From NCBI GenBank assembly GCA_030627085.1, contig DAOUSS010000042.1, positions 1-9,550 of the forward strand: 9,550 nucleotides of DNA, read 5' to 3'. Position numbers and translations under genes: made by a program. The notes under the pieces are model-generated. The model was not told the DNA's origin and ran no database searches. It saw nothing but the letters and a program-made list of their open reading frames with translations. Below, piece by piece: positions 1 through 5,955 of this stretch. The stretch comes from Candidatus Stahliibacteriota bacterium. GTDB lineage: Bacteria > Hydrothermota > UBA3073. The stretch's first letter is position 1; every line of letters starts with the position of its first letter.

Positions 1-457
1 ATTCCTCCATAGTTTTAAAACTACGGCTCTTAACTACATCTCTTACCTCCTCCATAACGGTAAGTATGGTGCCTCTAACAGGGTTCCCTATCGAGTATAT
101 TGCCTCTTTCGTTGCGTGGTCCAGTATGGAAGGTATGAGGGACAGCGGTATATACTCTTCTGTGTCAGCTATATCCTTCACGCCGGCAAAAAATTGGGCA
201 AGAATTATCCCCGAATTCCCTCTTGCCCCCATAACTGCCTCCCTTGAAAACACTCGGAGTACATTTTTTAAAGTCCCATTCGTATCTGTTTTAATAGCAT
301 ACCATCCACTATCTACAGTAAGGTACATATTTGTGCCGGTATCTCCATCAGGGACGGGAAATACATTCAAACTGTTCAAATATTCTTCATTCTCCCTTAA
401 TGTCCATCTTGCGAGAGAGAGAATCCTTTTTATATCTTCAGATTTGAGTATCTTCAT
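1..457 (-). CDS. fakA: DAK2/DhaL-domain kinase, FakA (YloV)-like, N-terminal part only
   Basis: The first 152 codons are present; the rest lies beyond the left edge. The translated N-terminus is a DhaL (DAK2) nucleotide-binding domain. 'LNVFPVPDGDTGTNM' (residues 30-44) holds the metal-binding aspartates D37 and D39 and the TGTN turn. 'GARGNSGIIL' (77-86) and a later 'PVRGTILTV' are the other two hallmark segments. In characterised Firmicutes, FakA phosphorylates fatty acids bound to a FakB (DegV-family) partner, for incorporation into phospholipid. Whether this protein does so is inference; no FakB gene is visible here. The ATG at 457 is preceded by AGGA with 9 nt spacing. The gene starts 29 nt after the smc stop, so it is probably cotranscribed. 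The family assignment is secure; the substrate is not. Confidence 0.9.
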   Translation of the reverse strand, partial: MKILKSEDIKRILSLARWTLRENEEYLNSLNVFPVPDGDTGTNMYLTVDSGWYAIKTDTNGTLKNVLRVFSREAVMGARGNSGIILAQFFAGVKDIADTEEYIPLSLIPSILDHATKEAIYSIGNPVRGTILTVMEEVRDVVKSRSFKTMEE

Positions 458-486
458 AATATTTTTTCCTAAGCAAATATCTCCCT

Positions 487-3400
487 TCATTCCTTTAATC
501 TCACAGATATTATCTTTGACACCCCAGGTTCTTCCATTGTTATGCCGTAAAGGTAGTTGGCAGATTCCATGGTTTGCTTATTATGGCTGATAAGAATAAA
601 TTGACCGTTTTCTGCTCTCTTCTTTATCAAAGAGAGAAATCTTAACAGGTTCGCATCGTCCAAGGGGGCATCAACCTCGTCAAGTATCATAAAAGGCGTT
701 GGTCTGAGTTTATATACACCAAAAAATAAAGCAATAACAGACAATGTCTTCTCGCCTGTTGACAATTGCTCAACCCTCCTGAGTTTTTTACCTCCGGGTG
801 ACACTACTATATCAATGTTGGCTTCGAGAGGATCCCCGGTGCCGAGAACAAGTCTTGCCTCACCACCCTGAAATAGTGTTTGAAAAGTATCATTAAATTT
901 CTTGTTTATCTTCACTATGGCGTCTTTTACCTGAGTACGGGCCTGTCCATCCAATAGTTTTATAGTTTCCTCTATGATCTTCTTCGTCCGCAGTATATCA
1001 TCCCTTTCATCTTCGAGAAATTTCAGTCTCTCTTTTATCTCCGTATGTTCTTTCATAGCAAGGGGATTTACTATCTGCATGGACTGTATTTTCCTTTCAT
1101 AGTCTTTCAGTCTCTCTTCTATATTATCAACATGATAAGGCTCATTAGGTCTTTTCACCCCTTTGCTTTCCAGTTCGGCAGTCCGGGTTTCAAGTTTTGC
1201 AATCTCAATCTCAAGGGAGTGACGCTTTTCCCGTAAGGAATCCAGCAAATGTCTTGCTCTTTCAACTTCTCTCTCAAGTTCAAAAATATCAGTAATGCCA
1301 CCAGGAACTACTCTATCGGAATCCTCCTTTATCTCTTTTTTCAAATTTTCAAGTTCTTCTGTGATTTTTTTATATGAGATCTCTATCTCGTTCAGATTTT
1401 GTCTTATATCTCTTTCTTTCTCCATCACGGCAGAAAGGTTTTGCCTCATCTCATAGAGATTTTTATCAACTCTCTCTCTTTCTCTTTTTAGAAATTTTAA
1501 TTCATTTTCAAGGGTGGAAACTTCTACCTCTTTTTTTTTCCTCTCTTTGAACATCCTATCAGCGTTACTAATTTCATCCTCCAGTCCTTTTCTCTCTTCT
1601 TCCTTCTTCTTAATGAGTCCTTTTAGACGCAGAAGCGTCTTCTCTGACGATTCTGTATCAAGTTTAATATCCTTCTTCAGTTCCCTTTTCAAATCTCCTA
1701 TAGTTCTATTCGTTTCATCTAATGCCTTCCTGAGATTTGTTATTCTGATGTTCAACAACGCCCTGTTTCTCTCATAATCTATTCTTTCATTTTGTCTTTT
1801 GTTTAATGTATTCCGTTTTTCTTCTATTTCTCTTTCAACATCCGCTAACTCCCTTTCTAATTTACTATTTCCGAGTTTAATCTCAGCCTCTCCAACCTCT
1901 AAAATACCAAGATGTGTTAATAATTCTCCATTTTGTGTAATGATTGGGTAGATCACGCCCTTCTTGCGAAGAGCAATTGCAGATTTAATATCCGAAGCCA
2001 CGGCGAACCTGCGCAGGATTGGCGCTATATCTTCATATCCACTTTTCACCTTAACAAATGATGAGAGATCCTCATAATTTGGGTCTTGATCTATCTCAGA
2101 TAAAAGCTCAGGGGCTATAAACTTTCTTCTTGTGCCACTCCAAAAATAGATATCTTCAAGTTTGTCTACCAGTATACAAGAGAGTATTGATCCCAATGCC
2201 CCATACACGATTCTCTCTTTTCCCTCTCTGGGACTAATTACACTGCCTAATTTTACAAAACCTTCATCAGAAATCGCATCTTTCATATAAGTCAATAATC
2301 TCGCCCTTTTCTCCTCAAAGATCCGCAGAGTGTCTCTTAAATTATTTATATCCTCTAAAGGGAGCCTTAAATCTTCATATGATCCTGTTGCTTCTTCAAG
2401 TCCCCTCTCGATCTCTTTCTTTTTTCCCTTTGCCTTTTTAAGTTCCTTAAATACAGCTTCTTTTCTCGTCTTATTACTTTCAATCATCGTTCTTGTGGCT
2501 ATAAGATTTTCCTTTACGGATGTCTCATCTTTCTGTAGGACTTTAATTTCTTCTACAATTTTTTCTCTTCTCTCGTGCAGCGACCTGTCTAACTCCGGTA
2601 GTAAATTTAACTCGTTCTTTTGGGTCTCAATACAAGATAAAGTCTTCTTATATTTATCCTCTACATTACTCTTCATCTTACCGACTTCTATTAACTCTTT
2701 CGTTATCCTCCCTTTCTCCTTTACAATTTCATTTAATCTCTCTTTAAGATTCCCTTTCCTTTCTCTCAATGACGATTCCTGTTTTTCCAACACAACCATC
2801 CTGTTTCTTATTTCTTTCCCTTTTTTTTCGCCATCTTTCCTTTCGCCCATAATAGAGATAATGGATTTTTCTATCATTTTGATTCTGGCTGTGATATTTT
2901 TCTCCTTAAGAATTATGGAAGAGATAGTCTTTGAGTTTTCTTCAATCTGTTTTTTTTTGTTTTCTATCAGTAGCCATCGCAGATAACCTGTCTCTGTCAT
3001 CAGATTCTCGTATCTTGCCGCCTTCCTGGCCTCGCTTCGCAACTTTACCTCTCTTGCAGATATCTCACTTATTAAATTCTCTAATTTCTCTATATCCGTT
3101 TTTATACGCTGGAGCCTTGCAAGTGTATTAAGTTTATGGTTTCTATATGTTGCTATACCGGCAATTTCTTCTACTGTTCTTCTCCTGTGCGATGGGTCTC
3201 CCGAAAGGATGGAATTAACTTCCTCTCTTGAGAGAAGGGAGTAACCCTGAGGATTTGCTGACTCAAATAGGTCTATAATATCCCTCTGAAGGACTTTCTT
3301 AGCATTTATCGTGCATTCATTCTCCCCTGACCTGTGCAATCTTTTAGCGATAACAACCTCACTCGATGGTATAGGTATCACACCGTTGTTAAAGAATTTT

Positions 3401-3645
3401 AGGGATACTTCTGCTATTCCTTTCTGAGGTCTCCTTTCTGTTCCATGAAATATCAACTCATCCATACTTTTTACACGCAGAAGAGAAGTTTTAGTTTCAC
3501 CCAGTGTCCATCTAATTGCATCTATAATGTTAGACTTACCACATCCATTTGGTCCAACAATACAATTTATTCCTGGATGGAGATTTATGGTAGTTCTCTG
3601 AGGGAAAGATTTAAACCCGGAGATAGTGATAGATTCAAGATACAT
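487..3645 (-). CDS. smc: Chromosome segregation protein SMC (short, divergent ATPase motifs)
   Basis: This is the 1052-aa SMC ATPase, the core of the condensin-like complex that compacts and separates chromosomes, normally with ScpA and ScpB (neither is seen here). The N-terminal head (about 1-175) starts with 'MYLESITISGFKSF' and has Walker A 'GPNGCGKSN' (31-39). Long charged coiled coils span about 175-455 and 595-870, flanking a hinge at about 460-590. The C-terminal head has the signature 'LSTGEKT' (961-967), Walker B plus D-loop 'FMILDEVDAPLDDAN' (985-999) and the His switch 'ILISHN' (H1021). Most bacterial SMCs are about 1150-1190 aa, so the arms or hinge are shorter. Three oddities stand out. 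The Q-loop reads 'YSLLSREEV' (135-143) where families have 'YS..SQG.V', so Arg140 replaces the Mg-coordinating Gln. The signature has Thr for the first Gly. The glycine-rich end of the hinge is degenerate. The canonical N-terminus fixes the start although no Shine-Dalgarno is visible. Confidence 0.97.
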   Translation of the reverse strand: MYLESITISGFKSFPQRTTINLHPGINCIVGPNGCGKSNIIDAIRWTLGETKTSLLRVKSMDELIFHGTERRPQKGIAEVSLKFFNNGVIPIPSSEVVIAKRLHRSGENECTINAKKVLQRDIIDLFESANPQGYSLLSREEVNSILSGDPSHRRRTVEEIAGIATYRNHKLNTLARLQRIKTDIEKLENLISEISAREVKLRSEARKAARYENLMTETGYLRWLLIENKKKQIEENSKTISSIILKEKNITARIKMIEKSIISIMGERKDGEKKGKEIRNRMVVLEKQESSLRERKGNLKERLNEIVKEKGRITKELIEVGKMKSNVEDKYKKTLSCIETQKNELNLLPELDRSLHERREKIVEEIKVLQKDETSVKENLIATRTMIESNKTRKEAVFKELKKAKGKKKEIERGLEEATGSYEDLRLPLEDINNLRDTLRIFEEKRARLLTYMKDAISDEGFVKLGSVISPREGKERIVYGALGSILSCILVDKLEDIYFWSGTRRKFIAPELLSEIDQDPNYEDLSSFVKVKSGYEDIAPILRRFAVASDIKSAIALRKKGVIYPIITQNGELLTHLGILEVGEAEIKLGNSKLERELADVEREIEEKRNTLNKRQNERIDYERNRALLNIRITNLRKALDETNRTIGDLKRELKKDIKLDTESSEKTLLRLKGLIKKKEEERKGLEDEISNADRMFKERKKKEVEVSTLENELKFLKRERERVDKNLYEMRQNLSAVMEKERDIRQNLNEIEISYKKITEELENLKKEIKEDSDRVVPGGITDIFELEREVERARHLLDSLREKRHSLEIEIAKLETRTAELESKGVKRPNEPYHVDNIEERLKDYERKIQSMQIVNPLAMKEHTEIKERLKFLEDERDDILRTKKIIEETIKLLDGQARTQVKDAIVKINKKFNDTFQTLFQGGEARLVLGTGDPLEANIDIVVSPGGKKLRRVEQLSTGEKTLSVIALFFGVYKLRPTPFMILDEVDAPLDDANLLRFLSLIKKRAENGQFILISHNKQTMESANYLYGITMEEPGVSKIISVRLKE

Positions 3646-3674
3646 AGGTGGAAAAGCAAAAAAATAAACAATAT

Positions 3675-4295
3675 CTATTCCAATTTCATTATTCTTGCCT
3701 CAAATATATCCTTTATCTCATTGTGTATCTGTTTTATGCTTTTCATGCCATCCAGAAGTACAATTCTATCTGAATTCTCTCTATAAAGTTTAAGATACCC
3801 ACTTCTGACACGATTATGGAACTCCACGCTTTCTATTTCAAGCCTGTCTCCTCTCTCTATTCTCTTTAAAGCAATCTCAGGTTCAATATCTAACAGGAAG
3901 GTCAAATTGGGCATCAACCCGCCCGTAGCAGTTTTATTGAGCTGGTTTACCAGGGCCCTGGATATACTTCTTCCCTCTCCCTGATACGCCACAGAGGCAT
4001 CTATATATCTATCACAGATAACAGTTTTTCCTTGGGCAAGGGCAGGTTTTATAACTTCCTGAGTGTGTTGAGCCCGCGAGGCGAGATAAAGAAACAATTC
4101 CGTATAAGGAACCATGTCAAGATGTCTACGATCAAGAAGTATTTCCCTTATTCTTTCCGATATATCCGACCCACCTGGTTCCCGCGTTAGGACTGAGGAA
4201 ATACCTTTAGTTTGCAGGTGTTCATACAACAGCTTTGCTTGCACACTCTTGCCGCATCCTTCTATACCTTCAAATGTAATAAGAAATCCTGGCAT
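3675..4295 (-). CDS. tmk: Thymidylate kinase (dTMP kinase)
   Basis: This cytosolic enzyme phosphorylates dTMP to dTDP with ATP, in the dTTP pathway. At 206 aa it has the normal length. The P-loop is 'FEGIEGCGKS' (8-17), followed by 'TREPGG' (37-42), the DRY motif in 'CDRYIDASVAYQGEGR' (94-109, D95/R96), and a LID region 'RIERGDRLE' leading into 'EFHNRVRSGYL' (158-168). The last segment is the substrate-side helix typical of bacterial TMPKs. Val18 follows the P-loop Ser where Thr is usual; the phosphate-binding Lys16 and Ser17 are present, so activity is expected. The ATG at 4295 lies 3 nt after the ino1 stop, with AAGG 8 nt upstream inside the end of ino1, which suggests translational coupling. 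The smc start follows 29 nt after the stop. Confidence 0.97.
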   Translation of the reverse strand: MPGFLITFEGIEGCGKSVQAKLLYEHLQTKGISSVLTREPGGSDISERIREILLDRRHLDMVPYTELFLYLASRAQHTQEVIKPALAQGKTVICDRYIDASVAYQGEGRSISRALVNQLNKTATGGLMPNLTFLLDIEPEIALKRIERGDRLEIESVEFHNRVRSGYLKLYRENSDRIVLLDGMKSIKQIHNEIKDIFEARIMKLE

Positions 4296-4298
4296 AAA

Positions 4299-5396
4299 TT
4301 AAGCCTTGCGAGTAGAGCCCGCTTTCGCGTACTTCTTAATGAATTCTTCTACCTTGTTTCTTGCTATATCGTCTGTATATTGTATGGGAGGAGACTTCAT
4401 AAAGTATGAGGAAGGTTCTATTAAACTTCCAGAGAGCCCTGCGTCCATAGCGATCTTGAGTGCCCTTATCGCATCTATAACAACCCCTGCGGAATTTGGA
4501 GAGTCCCATACTTCAAGCTTAAGCTCTGCTAAAAGAGGAACATTACCAAATGTGGTTCCTTCAAGTCGTATAAATGCAAACTTTCGATCCTTCAGCCAGG
4601 GAACATAATCAGAGGGGCCAACATGAATATTTTCTTCTGAAAGTTTATATGGCAACTGCGATGTTACTGCCTGTGTCTTGGAAATCTTTTTGGATTCAAG
4701 TCTCTCTCGTTCGAGCATATTGAGAAAGTCAGTATTTCCTCCTACATTCAACTGATATGTGCGTTCAACCCTAACTCCTCTGTCTTTAAATACATTTGTA
4801 AGAACTCGGTGAACTATCGTAGAACCTACCTGTGATTTAATGTCGTCGCCTATAAGAGGTAGTCCAGCCCCCTTGAATTTCTCATCCCAGTACTTCTGAG
4901 AAGCTACAAACACAGGTATACAATTGATAAACCCCACACCTGCCTGCAGAATCTGCTCTACATACCACTTTGTTGCTTCTTCACTACCAACTGGTAAATA
5001 GTTGATACACATATCGGTTTTTGTCTCTTTCAAAACCCTGATTATATCAACCGTAGAGCCCGGAGCCTTTTTTATAATGGGGGCAAGATACTTACCAATT
5101 CCATCGTGTGTCATTCCTCTCAAGACCGGCACATTAAGCTTGGGAACTTCACAGAATTTGTATGTATTATTTGGTTTTGTAAAAATTGCCTCTGCAACGT
5201 CCTTTCCAACCTTATTCACATCAATATCAAACGCACAGGAGAATTCTATATCGCTTATTCTATAACCTCCAAAGTTTGTATGCATTATGCCGGGGATGGA
5301 TTGTCCATCCTTTATATCCTTATAAAAATGAACCCCTTGGACAAGTGAAGAGGCACAGTTGCCCACACCTATAATGCCTACTCTGATTTTATCCAT
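4299..5396 (-). CDS. ino1: Inositol-3-phosphate (myo-inositol-1-phosphate) synthase, prokaryotic type
   Basis: This NAD-dependent cytosolic enzyme converts glucose 6-phosphate to myo-inositol 1(3)-phosphate, the committed step to inositol lipids and compatible solutes. The 365-aa length fits the short bacterial/archaeal class. The Rossmann start is 'VGIIGVGNCASSL' (6-18). Family blocks follow in order: 'NYLPVGSEEATKWY' (132-145), 'FINCIPVFVAS' (156-166), 'GDDIKSQVGST' (183-193, with the family's catalytic-type Lys187), 'NVGGNTDFLNM' (217-227), 'ESKKISKT' (234-241) and 'WDSPNSAGVVIDAIR' (297-311). The start is supported by AGGAGG about 4-5 nt upstream. It is the first gene of the apparent ino1-tmk-smc-fakA operon. 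What the inositol is used for (phosphatidylinositol, di-inositol phosphate as a thermoprotectant, or another product) cannot be read here, as no downstream pathway gene is in view. Confidence 0.96.
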   Translation of the reverse strand: MDKIRVGIIGVGNCASSLVQGVHFYKDIKDGQSIPGIMHTNFGGYRISDIEFSCAFDIDVNKVGKDVAEAIFTKPNNTYKFCEVPKLNVPVLRGMTHDGIGKYLAPIIKKAPGSTVDIIRVLKETKTDMCINYLPVGSEEATKWYVEQILQAGVGFINCIPVFVASQKYWDEKFKGAGLPLIGDDIKSQVGSTIVHRVLTNVFKDRGVRVERTYQLNVGGNTDFLNMLERERLESKKISKTQAVTSQLPYKLSEENIHVGPSDYVPWLKDRKFAFIRLEGTTFGNVPLLAELKLEVWDSPNSAGVVIDAIRALKIAMDAGLSGSLIEPSSYFMKSPPIQYTDDIARNKVEEFIKKYAKAGSTRKA

Positions 5397-5459
5397 AATA
5401 CCTCCTGATTAAATTTGTGGTAAACAACCTGAAAGATAATAACACGATATTAGGGTTAT

Positions 5460-5488
5460 ATTCTACCACATATTTCATGAAAAGTCAA
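5460..5488 (-). promoter_or_regulatory. Promoter of the ino1-tmk-smc-fakA operon
   Basis: Read on the minus strand, TTGACT (5488-5483), a 17-nt spacer and TAGAAT (5465-5460) form a near-consensus sigma70-type promoter. Transcription would start near 5452, giving a 5' UTR of about 56 nt that contains the AGGAGG of ino1. No other comparable promoter is seen upstream of the later genes. Its -35 box lies back to back, 12 nt away, with a plus-strand TTGACA at 5501. Confidence 0.8.
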
Positions 5489-5491
5489 GTT

Positions 5492-5506
5492 ATTTTTTCC
5501 TTGACA
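5492..5506 (+). repeat. 15-bp direct repeat copy 1, ending in TTGACA
   Basis: ATTTTTTCCTTGACA occurs identically at 5492-5506 and 5594-5608, exactly 102 bp apart. Both copies end in a consensus -35 box. Copy 2 belongs to the perfect promoter. Copy 1 is followed by only a weak -10 (GATAGT at 5525-5530, spacer 18), so it may be a weak second promoter or a degenerated duplicate of the promoter region. Confidence 0.75.
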
Positions 5507-5557
5507 GCATAGGAAACTGTAGTTGATAGTATTTTTGGCACTTTGGTAGGGCACTCT

Positions 5558-5581
5558 TTCCTGCCTGCCGGTAGGCAGGAA
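5558..5581. repeat. 24-nt GC-rich palindrome
   Basis: The arms TTCCTGCCT and AGGCAGGAA are perfectly complementary over 9 bp around the centre GCCGGT, which can itself nearly pair. No T-run follows on either strand, so this is not a standard terminator. It lies between the two TTGACA copies, 21 bp upstream of the -35 of the perfect promoter. It could be an operator or a copy of a dispersed palindromic element. My impression that similar CCTGCC...GGCAGG palindromes are common in environmental candidate-phylum genomes is recollection only. Confidence 0.8.
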
Positions 5582-5593
5582 TGTGACGATAAA

Positions 5594-5608
5594 ATTTTTT
5601 CCTTGACA
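5594..5608 (+). repeat. 15-bp direct repeat copy 2, ending in TTGACA
   Basis: This is the second identical copy of ATTTTTTCCTTGACA. Its last six bases are the -35 box of the perfect plus-strand promoter, and the T-tract directly upstream could act as an UP-like element. Confidence 0.75.
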
Positions 5609-5631
5609 TTTGGGGATTTTTGTGTTATAAT
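5603..5631 (+). promoter_or_regulatory. Perfect-consensus sigma70 promoter
   Basis: TTGACA (5603-5608), exactly 17 nt, then TATAAT (5626-5631) matches the consensus at every hexamer position and has the optimal spacer. Initiation is expected around A5638/G5639. The nearest plus-strand gene begins only at 5956, and an intrinsic terminator lies in between. The promoter therefore either makes a short stable RNA or feeds a long regulated leader of the propeller/protease operon. Confidence 0.85.
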
Positions 5632-5677
5632 ATTTTCAGATTAGTAATTTTTTGAGGTTCAAAAAAAAGGGGTATAT

Positions 5678-5719
5678 ATGGTAAGTTCTCCTTACTCCAA
5701 ATGTAAACGAGAAGGATAA
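5678..5719 (+). CDS. Possible 13-residue leader peptide
   Basis: An ATG at 5678 has AAGGGG (5667-5672) ending 5 nt upstream. It opens 13 sense codons (MVSSPYSKCKREG) closed by TAA at 5717. It lies wholly inside the short transcript predicted above, and its stop codon overlaps the 3' strand of the closing helix, so translation would disturb that fold. The composition shows no run of one amino acid, unlike classical biosynthetic attenuators. It could equally be chance. Confidence 0.2.
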   Translation: MVSSPYSKCKREG

Positions 5720-5728
5720 TCTTTTTAC

Positions 5729-5772
5729 ACCCTCAATCCTTGAAATACGCAAAGTTGGGGGTATTTTTATTT
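5729..5772 (+). terminator. Intrinsic terminator
   Basis: ACCCTCAA (5729-5736) pairs with TTGGGGGT (5755-5762), 8 bp with one G-T. CTT/AAG pairing continues the stem inside the loop, and it is followed by ATTTTTATTT (5763-5772). It works on the plus strand only; the other strand has no T-run after the hairpin. It ends the transcript from the perfect promoter 184 nt before the next gene. Confidence 0.7.
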
Positions 5773-5813
5773 ATGGCTTCTTCTATGCGAGGTTTGTAAG
5801 GTTCGTTTGATAT

Positions 5814-5844
5814 TGCCCTGCGTGTCACTGTGATGCGCAGGGCA
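5814..5844. repeat. 31-nt near-perfect inverted repeat
   Basis: TGCCCTGCG (5814-5822) and CGCAGGGCA (5836-5844) are perfectly complementary. The inner part TG-TCA-CTG-TGA-TG continues the stem with two G-T wobbles, giving about 14 pairs with a 3-nt loop. There is no following T-run. It sits between the terminator and the propeller gene, and its GC content exceeds that of its surroundings. It could be a dispersed palindromic element, a protein-binding operator or an RNA hairpin in the leader. Confidence 0.8.
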
Positions 5845-5866
5845 TGACGGCTCGCTTATGAACTTT

Positions 5867-5896
5867 CAAGATGGGATCCTCGATCTTGATTTTTCT
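5867..5896 (+). terminator. Weak terminator-like hairpin upstream of the propeller gene
   Basis: CAAGAT (5867-5872) pairs with ATCTTG (5883-5888) around a 10-nt loop containing GGATCC, and ATTTTTCT follows directly. The stem is short and AT-rich, so termination would be inefficient at best. If real, it would be a second stop for readthrough from the perfect promoter. The rest of 5773-5955 shows no gene. Confidence 0.3.
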
Positions 5897-5955
5897 TGTC
5901 TATTTTATTCCTATACGGTGTTTGTCTTAACCCTAAAATACGGTGGGGAGGATTT

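Larger units (their letters stand above)
5638..5772 (+). ncRNA. Candidate structured small RNA or attenuated leader (about 135 nt)
   Basis: The region runs from the predicted start of the perfect promoter to an intrinsic terminator. By eye, AGATTA at the very 5' end (5638-5643) pairs with TAATCT (5717-5722). This encloses two hairpins: TTTTTTGA/TCAAAAAA (5648-5655 with 5659-5666), and TTCTC/GAGAA (5686-5690 with 5709-5713) continued by TTAC/GTAA (5692-5695 with 5703-5706). Together they make a three-way junction, followed by the terminator hairpin. Alternative pairings exist: GTAAG/CTTAC (5681-5685 with 5691-5695) competes with the second hairpin, and TTGAGG (5652-5657) or GGGGT (5669-5673) can pair with the terminator's 5' arm. 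I do not recognise it as 6S RNA, SRP RNA, tmRNA or a known riboswitch class. The structure is inferred by eye, with no folding energies. Confidence 0.5.

Noticed and set aside
66..590. 174-codon open frame on the plus strand
   Set aside because: It lies antisense to the fakA-like start and the end of smc, both well supported by motifs. It is a shadow frame with no SD or recognisable domain.
2330..3131. Ser/Phe-rich open frames on the plus strand opposite smc
   Set aside because: They are the complement of Lys/Glu-rich coiled-coil codons, which yield long Ser/Phe/Leu frames by composition alone.
5558..5581. Palindrome as a bidirectional terminator
   Set aside because: Neither side has a T-run directly after the stem, and it lies upstream of the plus promoter rather than after a gene.
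5747..5754. ACGCAAAG, resembling part of the c-di-GMP-I riboswitch core
   Set aside because: Only 8 nt match, they sit in the loop of the terminator, and the other conserved GEMM elements (tetraloop receptor, GGCAAACC-like strand) are missing.
5774..5800. 8-codon ORF starting ATGGCTTCTTC
   Set aside because: It has no SD, begins right after the terminator T-run, and is too short to support.
5896..5955. In-frame upstream start adding 20 residues to the propeller protein
   Set aside because: The ATG at 5896 has no SD and would bury the signal peptide; the ATG at 5956 has GGGGAGG and a correct N-terminal signal.
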